Source: Hymenobacter mucosus (lineage in GTDB: Bacteria > Bacteroidota > Bacteroidia > Cytophagales > Hymenobacteraceae). Taken from it: a stretch of 64,000 nt of DNA. The stretch's first letter is position 1; the number at the start of each line of letters is the position of its first letter. Positions 31,319-39,159 of the stretch are shown piece by piece. The stretch lies in the NCBI RefSeq assembly GCF_900188255.1, contig NZ_FZNS01000001.1:124001-188000 (forward strand), given 5' to 3'. A program made the translations under genes and the position numbers. A model generated the notes under the pieces. That model had not been told where the DNA came from, searched no databases, and worked only from the letters and a program-made list of their open reading frames with translations.

Positions 31319-31732
31319 TTACCCTACGGGCACTTCCTGGTGGCCCAGCACGGAAACCGGACGCTTCTGTTCATCAATGGCGACGAACGTGAACAGACCC
31401 GATACCGCTTTAATGCGGTCTTCGGAGTACATCTGCTCCACAAACAAATCCACCCGCACTTGCAGGCTGGTGTTGCCTACGCGAGACACGTTTCCAATTA
31501 GCTCTACCAGCGTGCCGCCCGGAATAGGATGGGTGAAGTCTACCTTGTCGGATGATACCGTCACCATTTTGAGGCGGCTGAAGCGGGTAGCTGTGATAAA
31601 GGCTACCTCGTCCATCATGTGCAGGGTAGTGCCGCCGAACAAGGTATCGTAGTGGTTGGTGGTGTTCGGGAAAACGGCTTTGAAAATGCGCGTTTCGGCG
31701 CGGGCAATTCTTTCTTCGAGCGGCAATGACAT
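31319..31732 (-). CDS. Acyl-CoA thioesterase, hotdog fold
   Basis: Cytoplasmic acyl-CoA hydrolase of 137 aa from the ATG at 31732 (MSLPLEERIARAETRIFKAV). The hotdog core is typical: FPNTTNHYDTLFGGTTLHMM with the DEVAFITA helix, VDFTHPIPGGTLVELIGNV and VRVDLFVEQMYSEDR. It is shorter than the paralogue at 6.7 kb and belongs to the YciA/cytosolic thioesterase group. The 5' region of about 400 bp carries a cobalamin riboswitch in the same direction, so its expression may be shut down by B12; that would be unusual for this family. Confidence 0.9.
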   Translation of the reverse strand: MSLPLEERIARAETRIFKAVFPNTTNHYDTLFGGTTLHMMDEVAFITATRFSRLKMVTVSSDKVDFTHPIPGGTLVELIGNVSRVGNTSLQVRVDLFVEQMYSEDRIKAVSGLFTFVAIDEQKRPVSVLGHQEVPVG

Positions 31733-31766
31733 AGGAAAAAGGAAAGGAAGTGAAACAAGCACCGGG

Positions 31767-31925
31767 CTACTGCCCGCTTCCTGAGTGTTCCGCGCGCTGG
31801 CTTTTGCCGGGACCCACTGCCGCGCACTGCCGCCGCTCCCCAGCGCTTCCGCTCGGGCCGCCCGGCCATACTACGCCCACAGCAGCACCCAACAAGGACC
31901 TTATTTCGCGAAGGAGCCTCATCAT
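31767..31925 (-). CDS. Possible 52-aa leader peptide behind the cobalamin riboswitch
   Basis: An uninterrupted short frame starting with two ATG codons a few bases after the last riboswitch stem, reading MMRLLREIRSLLGAAVGVVW and then a Gly/Ser/Arg-rich tail to TAG at 31767-31769. The first 20 residues could form a membrane helix or signal. Long open frames are common in GC-rich DNA, so this may be chance. Position directly after the aptamer is the only support. Confidence 0.25.
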   Translation of the reverse strand: MMRLLREIRSLLGAAVGVVWPGGPSGSAGERRQCAAVGPGKSQRAEHSGSGQ

Positions 31926-31928
31926 AAA

Positions 31929-32104
31929 GAGCGGCAGGCAGGTCTCCTGACTTGTAACATGCTGCCCGGCCTTCTCACCCCGCAGCGGGGCAATGGCCTA
32001 TCAAGGGGCAGCACTGGCAAATGGTTACTTACAGTAGCGCGTCTGTCCGGGAATTGCACCCGGTTCCCTTTTCATTCCGACCCACCATCGGAAACCTGCC
32101 GCTC
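31929..32104 (-). ncRNA. Cobalamin riboswitch
   Basis: Read on the minus strand the element begins with GGCAGGTTTCC (P1 5' side, 32101-32091), has the core GGGAACCGGGTGCAATTCCC and GCGCTACTGTAA, the GCCAGTGCTGCCCC arm, a GAAGGCCGG block and ends with the signature AGTCAGGAGACCTGCC, which closes P1. These are the consensus landmarks of the AdoCbl/MeCbl aptamer. A second pairing, GAGCGGCAGG (32104-32095) with CCTGCCGCTC (31938-31929), is exclusive with P1 and could be the expression switch. It points toward the acyl-CoA thioesterase. No B12 transport or synthesis gene is near. Confidence 0.93.
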
Positions 32105-32136
32105 GTCTGACTGGAAACAGACAAAGAACGATGGGG

Positions 32137-32144
32137 CAAAGGTA
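32137..32144 (-). promoter_or_regulatory. -7 promoter element of the riboswitch transcript
   Basis: TACCTTTG on the minus strand, exact match to TAnnTTTG, 33 bp upstream of the riboswitch aptamer, so transcription should start about 32130 and run through the aptamer toward lower coordinates. Confidence 0.5.
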
Positions 32145-32426
32145 GCAGAACTCCTCAACCGGGCGCTAGCGAGTTCGTTTCCCTGGCATACGCTTTTCCA
32201 TTACCGGCTCCTTTTGCTTGGGCCTTTTCGTAATCTTCCGGCTTCTGCCTGGAGTCAAGTCTTGCGGGCTGCCAAGCTAAGATGTACGTGGCTACTTATA
32301 CTAGTGTCGTCAGGTAGGTGGCTGCGCGCAGCTTTTGCGCGAAACGGTGTCTTTCTGTTGCTCGTGAAAACATTGTTCGGGCTAAGCGCTTTTCGTTCTG
32401 TCTCACTCTCTAACCCCATCAACACT

Positions 32427-32966
32427 ATGCGTACGCGCACTTCCCATTTCCTACTGTGGCTGTTGGCCCTCGTTTTCTTTGCTGGCAACGCCCAGGCTCA
32501 AACCAAGATGTCCGAGGATAAGTCGAAGCGCCCCAGCCCACCCGCTACCGTAACGGGTGGCACCGGCGCTACAGCCTTCACCATTGAGTATAGCCGCCCC
32601 TCGGCCAAAGGCCGCACCGTATTTGGTGGCTTGGTGCCCTACGGAAAGGTATGGCGCACGGGCGCCAACGAGGCAACCACCTTTGAGGTGAAGCAAGCTG
32701 TAAAAATCAACGGCCAAGCCTTGCCCGCTGGAAAATACGCCTTGTTCACCATTCCTACTGAGCAGGAGTGGACTATCGTCTTCAACAAAACGGCCGCGCA
32801 GTGGGGCTCGTTCAAGTACGACCAGGCTCAGGATGCCCTGCGCGTGACGGTGAAACCCACCAAAGCCAGCACCCCCGTGGAGCAGTTCACCATTACCTCT
32901 GACAAAGCGGGTACTGTGACAATGGCCTGGGAAAACGCACAGGCTAGCTTTAAGGTAACCAAGTAG
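32427..32966 (+). CDS. DUF2911 domain secreted protein
   Basis: A 179-aa exported protein. The ATG at 32427 begins a signal peptide (MRTRTSHFLLWLLALVFFAG, then NAQAQ); the long upstream frame is the antisense of the riboswitch and was rejected. Mature part: IEYSRPSAKGRTVFGGLVPY with GKVWRTGANEATTFE, LPAGKYALFTIPTEQEWTIV, FNKTAAQWGSFKYDQAQDAL and AWENAQASFKV, all typical of DUF2911, a beta-sandwich family widespread in Bacteroidota with no assigned function. Likely periplasmic. Confidence 0.93.
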   Translation: MRTRTSHFLLWLLALVFFAGNAQAQTKMSEDKSKRPSPPATVTGGTGATAFTIEYSRPSAKGRTVFGGLVPYGKVWRTGANEATTFEVKQAVKINGQALPAGKYALFTIPTEQEWTIVFNKTAAQWGSFKYDQAQDALRVTVKPTKASTPVEQFTITSDKAGTVTMAWENAQASFKVTK

Positions 32967-33006
32967 CAGTAATCTTTCGTCTACTAGCTGGGCACAGTAA
33001 CCGAAG

Positions 33007-33045
33007 CGGCCGCCGTTCTTGCTCTGGAAGCAGGAGCGGCGGCCG
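33007..33045. terminator. Hairpin between convergent DUF2911 and amidohydrolase genes
   Basis: CGGCCGCCG (33007-33015) pairs with CGGCGGCCG (33037-33045), followed by TTT; a second short stem GCT/AGC lies in the loop. Confidence 0.7.
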
Positions 33046-33077
33046 TTTCCGTGGAAGCCCGGTAGCTGAGTAGTTTC

Positions 33078-34514
33078 TTAGTTCAGACCCACCTTGCCCT
33101 GCATGGATTCAAAGAGCTTGGCCGAGTCGAAGCCCACGCCCTTTTTAAAGACGGTTTCCATGCGGCGTACCTGCTGAATGTCCTGCTCAGGGTCACCGTT
33201 GATGAGCACGACATCGGCCTGTTTGCCCACTTCAATGGTGCCTATTTCCTTCTCGCGGCCCAGGTAGGTAGCCCCGTTCAGGGTGCAGATTTTGATGGCT
33301 TGCACAGGCGTGAAACCAGCTTCTACCAGTAGCTCTATCTGGCGGCGGTTGGAGTAGCCCGCAATGGTGCGCCCGGCTCCGGTAGGGTCGGTGCCCGCCA
33401 CAAGCAGGCCTCCAGCATCGTAGAACTGCTTTTCCCAGGCCATTTCCTTTTTAAACAGGCGTATGCTGGCGGAATCCTTCTGCTGATTCTGCTGCCAGGT
33501 GGCCGTTTCGCGCTCTTGCAACTGCGGAATCAGGGCCGACAGTCCTCCGCCGAGTACTACCTCCCGGCCCGTGTAGGGCTCAAATACCGGCAGGGTGGAG
33601 GTCAGCGCTACGCGCTTGCCCACAAGATAAGAAATTAAACTTTTCATCTCCGGGCTGTTCACTGGCAGTTGCAGTAGCGCCTGGCGGGCGGCGGGGTAGT
33701 CGGCCACGTCAGGCGCTTTGTTAGGCACAAAGTCGGCGCTAGCCATGAAGCCGTGCTCTAAGTTGTCGATGCCCAGGTCGGCTGCCTCCCGGTAGGTAAT
33801 GGAACACAAGTGGCCCGTGACTTTCAGGTGGCGCGGGTGCGCTACCCCTACCACGGCAGCTAAGTCGGCGCGGGTGGCGTGCATATACATTTTAAAGGAC
33901 GTGCAGCCTTTGTTGGCCCAGAAGGTGGCTGCTGCCGTGGCTTCCTCCGGCCCCTTAATGGTGTTGAGGGCCGGAATATCCATGCCGGGCTCTTCCATAT
34001 AGGGCGCCGTCACGTCCATTTCGGGTCCGATGAGCTTGCCTTCCCCAATCAGGCGCTGGATGGCCAAGTCGGTTTGGGGCTCAATGCTGCCTGCGGTGCG
34101 GATGGTGGTGGCACCCCCAGCCAAGTAGAGCCGCGGGAAAGAATACGGCATCTGGGCAATGTTGAAGAAGCCGCCCGCGGGCATGGTATAATAGAGGTGC
34201 TCGTGCAGCATCACCAGGCCCGGAATCAGGGTTTTGCCGCTGCAGTTAATGACCCGAGCCCCAGCCGGCACCTTCACCTTTTTAGTAGGCCCTACTTGCA
34301 CAATGCGGCCCTGCTGCAATATTACCGTTTGATGCGGTTGGGCAGGGCGCCCCGTGCCATCGATTACCTTGGCATCGGTGAGGGCGACCGTGGGGCTGTT
34401 GACGCTGATGTATGGCTGTACCTGGGGCGTGAACTGCTGGGCCGCCGCCGCGTGGGCACCGATCAGCCAGCAACTGGCCGCAATGAAAGCATGACGATAC
34501 GTAGAGAAGGTCAT
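33078..34514 (-). CDS. Secreted amidohydrolase-family protein
   Basis: A 478-aa metal-dependent hydrolase with signal peptide from the ATG at 34514 (MTFSTYRHAFIAASCWLIGA, then HAAAAQQ). Amidohydrolase signs: ALTDAKVIDGTGRPAQPHQT, CSGKTLIPGLVMLHEHLYYT (the HxH metal pair reads HEH), GHLCSITYREAADLGIDNLE with the following HG, VAGTDPTGAGRTIAGYSN, and the C-terminal barrel end LGREKEIGTIEVGKQADVVL. The family includes imidazolonepropionase-like and prolidase-like enzymes; substrate unknown. Periplasmic location is inferred from the signal. Confidence 0.92.
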   Translation of the reverse strand: MTFSTYRHAFIAASCWLIGAHAAAAQQFTPQVQPYISVNSPTVALTDAKVIDGTGRPAQPHQTVILQQGRIVQVGPTKKVKVPAGARVINCSGKTLIPGLVMLHEHLYYTMPAGGFFNIAQMPYSFPRLYLAGGATTIRTAGSIEPQTDLAIQRLIGEGKLIGPEMDVTAPYMEEPGMDIPALNTIKGPEEATAAATFWANKGCTSFKMYMHATRADLAAVVGVAHPRHLKVTGHLCSITYREAADLGIDNLEHGFMASADFVPNKAPDVADYPAARQALLQLPVNSPEMKSLISYLVGKRVALTSTLPVFEPYTGREVVLGGGLSALIPQLQERETATWQQNQQKDSASIRLFKKEMAWEKQFYDAGGLLVAGTDPTGAGRTIAGYSNRRQIELLVEAGFTPVQAIKICTLNGATYLGREKEIGTIEVGKQADVVLINGDPEQDIQQVRRMETVFKKGVGFDSAKLFESMQGKVGLN

Positions 34515-34773
34515 AAGTAGTGAGGAGACTAGCGAAGCCGGAAGATAATGCGGTGGCCGAGAGGGCACGGTGGCACTGACCATTTTGTGCTCTGTGGTCA
34601 GCAAAGAAGTAGAAATCGTACGTAGTAAGAAGCCCTTCTCTCGTAATGCCTTTCAGTTATGTCGGTATCTGGACGTAGCCAAGCGCAACCCCAACCCGGG
34701 AGAGTGACGGTCCTGCTGTGAGGCATTCATCATTACGGCTGGACAACCACACATTCTATACGTTGATAGACCT

Positions 34774-35316
34774 ATGCAAGCACTGTATTTGGTGGCTCTG
34801 CTACCCCCGGAGCCAGTATTCTCCGAAACCTGGGCCTTGAAACAGCAGGTGCACACGCTCACAGGTAGCCGCAATGCCATCCGGCTACCGCCGCACATCA
34901 CGCTGCTACCTCCCATGCGCCACCCCGATGCCTTTGAAGAAGCATGCACCGCCACCCTAACGGATTTTGCTGCCTCGCAGGAGCCCTTTGAAGTTGGCCT
35001 ACGCAATTTTGCCTGGTTTGGAAACCGCACTCTATTCGTGCATGTGAGCGAGCCACGGGCCGTGCAAGCCTTTCATGCCCGACTTACGGCGTGGTGTGCG
35101 CAGCACCTACCCGAAGTGCCCCGCGAAAACCGTCCTTTTACACCCCACCTCACCCTAGCCACCCGCGACCTACCCTCCGCGCAAGTGCCCGAACTGCGCC
35201 AGCTATTTGCCGGGCAAACGTACGCCGCTACTTTTCTCGTAAACAATTTTACCCTGTTCCGCCACAACGGCCAGCAGTGGCAGCCTCGGGCTACCTTCCG
35301 GCTTGGCGGGGCATAG
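34774..35316 (+). CDS. 2'-5' RNA ligase family protein (2H phosphoesterase)
   Basis: A 180-aa 2H-superfamily protein. Both catalytic HxT motifs are seen: HIT at residues 41-43 (LPPHITLLPPM) and HLT at 125-127 (TPHLTLATRDL). Members are RNA ligases or 2',3'-cyclic phosphodiesterases such as ThpR; the cellular substrate is unknown. Monocistronic, closed by a strong bidirectional terminator. Confidence 0.93.
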   Translation: MQALYLVALLPPEPVFSETWALKQQVHTLTGSRNAIRLPPHITLLPPMRHPDAFEEACTATLTDFAASQEPFEVGLRNFAWFGNRTLFVHVSEPRAVQAFHARLTAWCAQHLPEVPRENRPFTPHLTLATRDLPSAQVPELRQLFAGQTYAATFLVNNFTLFRHNGQQWQPRATFRLGGA

Positions 35317-35365
35317 TATGCCTTCGTTCCCATACTTGCCCCGCATTCTGATGAGTAGGCAGCTA

Positions 35366-35426
35366 GTACAAAAGCCAGGAACCTGGACTACCTTGGGCAG
35401 GTGGTCCAGATTCCTGGCTTTTGTAC
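35366..35426. terminator. 23-bp hairpin, bidirectional terminator
   Basis: Arms 35366-35388 and 35404-35426 (GTACAAAAGCCAGGAA...) pair with a single mismatch over 23 bp, between two convergent genes, with AAAA/TTTT tracts inside the arms. Confidence 0.9.
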
Positions 35427-35449
35427 GTATTTAAGAGCTAAGGAGTGCC

Positions 35450-36427
35450 TTACGCAAATTCCTCACCCAGCACGCTTTCCACCCAGCCTTTGCCCCAGTC
35501 TTCCAGCTCTTGGGCGGTCCAGAGCTGAGGATAGAAAATGCGCCGTTGAAACTTGGGTGGTAGGTACTTGCGCCAGTTGGTGCCTCCAGTAGCCGCAATG
35601 GCATCGGGGTGGCGCTCCAAATAGCGTACCGCCGATTTGTAGTGCATCAGAGGCCAGTTTACGTTCACGTTCACGTCGAGCTGCTTTAGCTGCCGCAGCA
35701 GGCGGGGGTGCTGCTGGTCCTCGGTGGGAAGGCGCTGCACCACGGCCCACAGGTTACGGTCGAGGTACTGGCGGGCGTGTTCTACTAGGGTGCTGGTGTA
35801 TTTCTCCTCGAACTGTAGCAGCGTCAGGGCTTTGGCGCCGGTGTCTTCCACAGTAGCCCCCGATTTCCAGTAGATGCAGCCCAGCAACTCGTCGTGGGCT
35901 GCGGCCTCGCCCAGCAGGCGGCGCTGCTCTTCGGGCACCAGATTGGTGAGGCTAGTGCTGGCCAGCTCAATCATGCGGTACTGCACGCTTTGAAAGCCGG
36001 AGGCTGGCATCAAACTCATCCGAAACTGCAGAAACTGCTGCTTGTCCATCCCATCCACCATCACATCGAATGAGTCGATCAGGTTCTCGAAGTAGCGGTT
36101 CACGCGGCCCACGCGCAGCACTACTTCTTGCAGGGTAGGCGCCGCTAGGTCGCCGAGCTGCTCGTACTCACAGAGGCAGAGCTTAAAGTACAGCTCCGTA
36201 ATCTGGTGGTACATAATGAAGATCCGCTCGTCGGGAATCTGAGTGAGAGGGCGCTGCAAGCTCAGCAGCGTATCCAGCTGAATATAGTCCCAGTAATTGA
36301 CGTAGTCGGCGTAGTACAGCCCTTCCAGGTAGGCGGCTAGGTCTTGGCCGTCGGCGGCGTACTTGGCCTGCAGGCGGCGGAGCTGCTGCCAGACGGCGGG
36401 TGAAAATTCCTCTTCGGGAGTAGTCAT
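35450..36427 (-). CDS. kynA: Tryptophan 2,3-dioxygenase family protein
   Basis: Heme enzyme that opens the indole ring of L-tryptophan to N-formylkynurenine. The 325-aa protein has the family signatures NYWDYIQLDTLLSLQRPLTQ, ERIFIMYHQITELYFKLCLC, FLQFRMSLMPASGFQSVQYR and ATGGTNWRKYLPPKFQRRIF. The conserved His in WPLMHYKSAV is a candidate heme ligand. Its sequence departs from the canonical GTGGSSG loop (ATGGT), as in many Bacteroidota members. No other kynurenine-pathway gene is adjacent. Confidence 0.9.
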   Translation of the reverse strand: MTTPEEEFSPAVWQQLRRLQAKYAADGQDLAAYLEGLYYADYVNYWDYIQLDTLLSLQRPLTQIPDERIFIMYHQITELYFKLCLCEYEQLGDLAAPTLQEVVLRVGRVNRYFENLIDSFDVMVDGMDKQQFLQFRMSLMPASGFQSVQYRMIELASTSLTNLVPEEQRRLLGEAAAHDELLGCIYWKSGATVEDTGAKALTLLQFEEKYTSTLVEHARQYLDRNLWAVVQRLPTEDQQHPRLLRQLKQLDVNVNVNWPLMHYKSAVRYLERHPDAIAATGGTNWRKYLPPKFQRRIFYPQLWTAQELEDWGKGWVESVLGEEFA

Positions 36428-36684
36428 GGAGTAGGAGGGAGCGGGAGAGAAATGAAAAACACCTGGGTGGATGCACTTGCAAAGAACGAAAAACTGCGGA
36501 TTAGGAAAGTAAGCAGGCTAGGCGGCGGGTAGTTGAAGCCCCGCCTAACGTAGAAAACAGAACCTTGCGTTGCGTAACGCCCCCGGCCTTTCTGGCCCCT
36601 CTCAAACTAGTTTAGGAAGTTGTGCCGCTAGGGTACGGGCGGGGCTTCGCTGGCATCACCTAAACTGCTACCTTTACCCCCTAT

Positions 36685-37365
36685 ATGGCGGAGAAAAGCA
36701 GCATTTTTGATATGATTGGGCCCGTAATGATTGGGCCTAGCTCCTCACACACGGCGGGGGTAGTGCGCATTGCGCAAGCGGGCATCCGAATTCTGGGCTC
36801 CCTGCCCACTCATGCCACAATTACCTTCTACAACTCCTTTGCCCGCACCTACGAGGGCCATGGCTCCGACCGCGCCATTGTGGCCGGCCTGCTAGGTATG
36901 GCTACCGACGACGTGCGCATTCGCGAAGCCTTTGACCATGCCAAGGAGGCCGGCTTGCAGTACACCTTCCAGAGCGTAGGCAATGCCTCTACCATGCACC
37001 CCAATACTATTCGCCTGCAACTGCGTGATGAGCGCTCGGGGCACATGGTGGAAGTAGTAGGACAAAGCCGGGGCGGCGGCGTTATCCGCATTGTGGAGGT
37101 GGATGGCTTCCCCGCCGACTTCTCCGCTTCCTTGCACACGCTCATCATTGATGCCGACGATGTGCCGGGTTCCATTGCCTTTATTGCCTCCGTTATTGCC
37201 CACGACGAGTGCAACATTGCCACCATGTTTGTGTCGCGCAAGGGCAAGCACGACGCGGCTCGGCAGTTTATAGAAACCGACTCGGGCCTGCGCGATATCA
37301 CCCTGGAATACCTACGGCAGTTGCGGTGGGTGCACCGCGTCACGTATATTCCTACCATTGATTAA
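36685..37365 (+). CDS. sdaAB: L-serine ammonia-lyase, iron-sulfur type, beta subunit
   Basis: Beta subunit of the two-chain [4Fe-4S] serine deaminase (serine to pyruvate and ammonia). N-terminal SDH-beta motif FDMIGPVMIGPSSSHTAGVV and NSFARTYEGHGSDRAIVAGL, then a C-terminal ACT domain (LHTLIIDADDVPGSIAFIAS, ECNIATMFVSRKGKHDAARQ). The Fe-S cysteines lie on the alpha chain, which is not adjacent here. TACCTTTA at 36669-36676 is near the start and may be the -7 box. Confidence 0.94.
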   Translation: MAEKSSIFDMIGPVMIGPSSSHTAGVVRIAQAGIRILGSLPTHATITFYNSFARTYEGHGSDRAIVAGLLGMATDDVRIREAFDHAKEAGLQYTFQSVGNASTMHPNTIRLQLRDERSGHMVEVVGQSRGGGVIRIVEVDGFPADFSASLHTLIIDADDVPGSIAFIASVIAHDECNIATMFVSRKGKHDAARQFIETDSGLRDITLEYLRQLRWVHRVTYIPTID

Positions 37366-37532
37366 GGGTGTAACTAGCCCGGTTAGAGGCTGATTCTGCC
37401 TACTTAGTTGAATAGCATGGCACGGGAGCCGCTGCGGCTAATACCTTTGGTGGCCTTAGGCCACCGCCCGGGCTGTTGCGCTGCTCCGCTCGTGGGGTAG
37501 CATTCTGCATGAACGTAAGCCCTATATTTCAT

Positions 37533-39041
37533 ATGAAGCGTTGTTACTGGTTGATGATGGGCCTCTCGACGGGTCTGTTGGCGGCGCCTGCCGTGGCCCA
37601 AACTACACCGCCCGCCCAGCCCCCGGCTGGCTCCCTCTCCGCCGCCACCCCCGCCGGGCCGTGGTCATTGCAGCGCTCCATCGACTACGCCCTGCAAAAC
37701 AACCTTACTGTGCGCCAGCAGCAGCTTACCTCGGAGTTGCAGAATGCTACGCTGCGCCAGAGCCGGGCGGCCCTCTTACCCTCGGCCAACTTATCGGGCA
37801 CCCAAGCCTGGAACTACGGTACCAGCCTCGACCCTCTGACCAACGACTTTGTTAGCCAGACCATTCGCTCGAATAACTTCTCGGCCAACTCTCAGATCAC
37901 GCTATTCTCGGGCTTTCAGCTCCGCAACACCGTTAAGCGCAATGCCCTCGACTCGGAGGCGAGCCTGCTGGATACAGAGAAGGCCCGCAACGACTTGTCC
38001 CTGAACGTCGCCTCGGCGTTTTTGCAACTGGTGTTGGCTGAGGAGCTCGTGCGTACCAACGAAGTTCGGGTGAACAGCACGCGCCAGCAGGTGGAGCGTA
38101 CGCAAAAGCTCTTGCGGGCCGGCTCCATCCCGGAAAGTAACCTGCTCGATATTCAGGCCCAGCAGGCTTCCGACGAGCTGAACGTCATCACGGCCCAAAA
38201 CCAGCGCGACTTGGCCCGCCTCTCGCTCACGCAGCTGCTCAACCTGCCGTCGCCTACGGGCTTCCAGATTGAGGTGCCGGAGCTGGCCGACCCCGATGAT
38301 GAACCGTTGTTGGAAGCGGACCCCGATGGTACCTACCAAACCGCGCAAAGCCTACTACCTGAAATTAAGGCGGCAGACCTGCGCGTACGCTCCGCCCAGC
38401 ACAGCCTCGATATTGCTCGCGGCGGCTACTACCCGCGTTTGGCCTTTGGAGCCGGCATTTTCACGGGTTTCTCATCGTCGCGGCTGGCGCGGGTGTTCAA
38501 CGGCGACTCCACCGACGTGGTTCGGGTACCTATCTTTCAGAACCTGAGCGGCCAGGATGTGCCGTCGCCCTTCTATGCCCTGCAACCCAAGCAGGCCATT
38601 CCAGAGCTGTTGCCATCCAGGTTCTCCAACCAACTGAAGGACAACTTGGGTAAAAGCCTGCAATTCTCCCTGCAGGTACCCATCCTCAACGGCTTGCAAA
38701 CGCGCACGAGCGTGCAACGGGCCCAGATTTCCATTCAGCAGCAGGAGCTGCGCGCCGAGCAGGCCCGCCTCACGGTGCGCCAGAGCATTCAGCAGGCCTA
38801 TGCCGACGCTATTGCGGCCCAGCGCCGCTACTTCTCGGCCCGTCGCCAAGTGGAAGCGCTGACAACGGCCTACCGCAACGCCGAAATCCGTTTTAACAAT
38901 GGGTTGCTGAACGGCACGGAGTTCAACATTGCCAAAAACAACCTCACGGCCGCCGAGTCGACGATGATTCAGGCCAAATACGAGTTTATATTCCGCCGCA
39001 AGGTGCTCGACTTTTATCAGGGCCGCCCACTTGCGCTGTAG
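37533..39041 (+). CDS. TolC-family outer-membrane efflux protein
   Basis: A 502-aa trimeric channel component. The ATG at 37533 begins a signal peptide (MKRCYWLMMGLSTGLLAAPA, then VAQ). Two OEP repeats are visible: the first with WSLQRSIDYALQNNLTVRQQ, LLPSANLSGTQAWNYGTSLD and long helices around residues 130-225, the second with LRVRSAQHSLDIARGGYYPR and SLQFSLQVPILNGLQTRTSV. It forms an operon with the adaptor gene 118 bp downstream and would export small molecules or peptides; no inner-membrane pump is encoded next to them. Confidence 0.94.
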   Translation: MKRCYWLMMGLSTGLLAAPAVAQTTPPAQPPAGSLSAATPAGPWSLQRSIDYALQNNLTVRQQQLTSELQNATLRQSRAALLPSANLSGTQAWNYGTSLDPLTNDFVSQTIRSNNFSANSQITLFSGFQLRNTVKRNALDSEASLLDTEKARNDLSLNVASAFLQLVLAEELVRTNEVRVNSTRQQVERTQKLLRAGSIPESNLLDIQAQQASDELNVITAQNQRDLARLSLTQLLNLPSPTGFQIEVPELADPDDEPLLEADPDGTYQTAQSLLPEIKAADLRVRSAQHSLDIARGGYYPRLAFGAGIFTGFSSSRLARVFNGDSTDVVRVPIFQNLSGQDVPSPFYALQPKQAIPELLPSRFSNQLKDNLGKSLQFSLQVPILNGLQTRTSVQRAQISIQQQELRAEQARLTVRQSIQQAYADAIAAQRRYFSARRQVEALTTAYRNAEIRFNNGLLNGTEFNIAKNNLTAAESTMIQAKYEFIFRRKVLDFYQGRPLAL

Positions 39042-39159
39042 CGTGAGGGGGCGTTAGGCAGTGTGCAGGCAGCAGAGTAAAACGTCACTACCCTTCTGAA
39101 CCTCCAAGGCCGACCTCTAAGAGCCGAAAACCAAGACTCCAAGAACCTAAGAAGCAAAC

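Noticed and set aside
31785..32426. N-terminal extension of the DUF2911 gene to 31785
   Set aside because: This stretch is the complement of the cobalamin riboswitch; the signal peptide begins at 32427.
37415..37450. TGGCACG-like sigma-54 promoter before the TolC gene
   Set aside because: The -12 part reads CCGC instead of TTGC at the needed distance.
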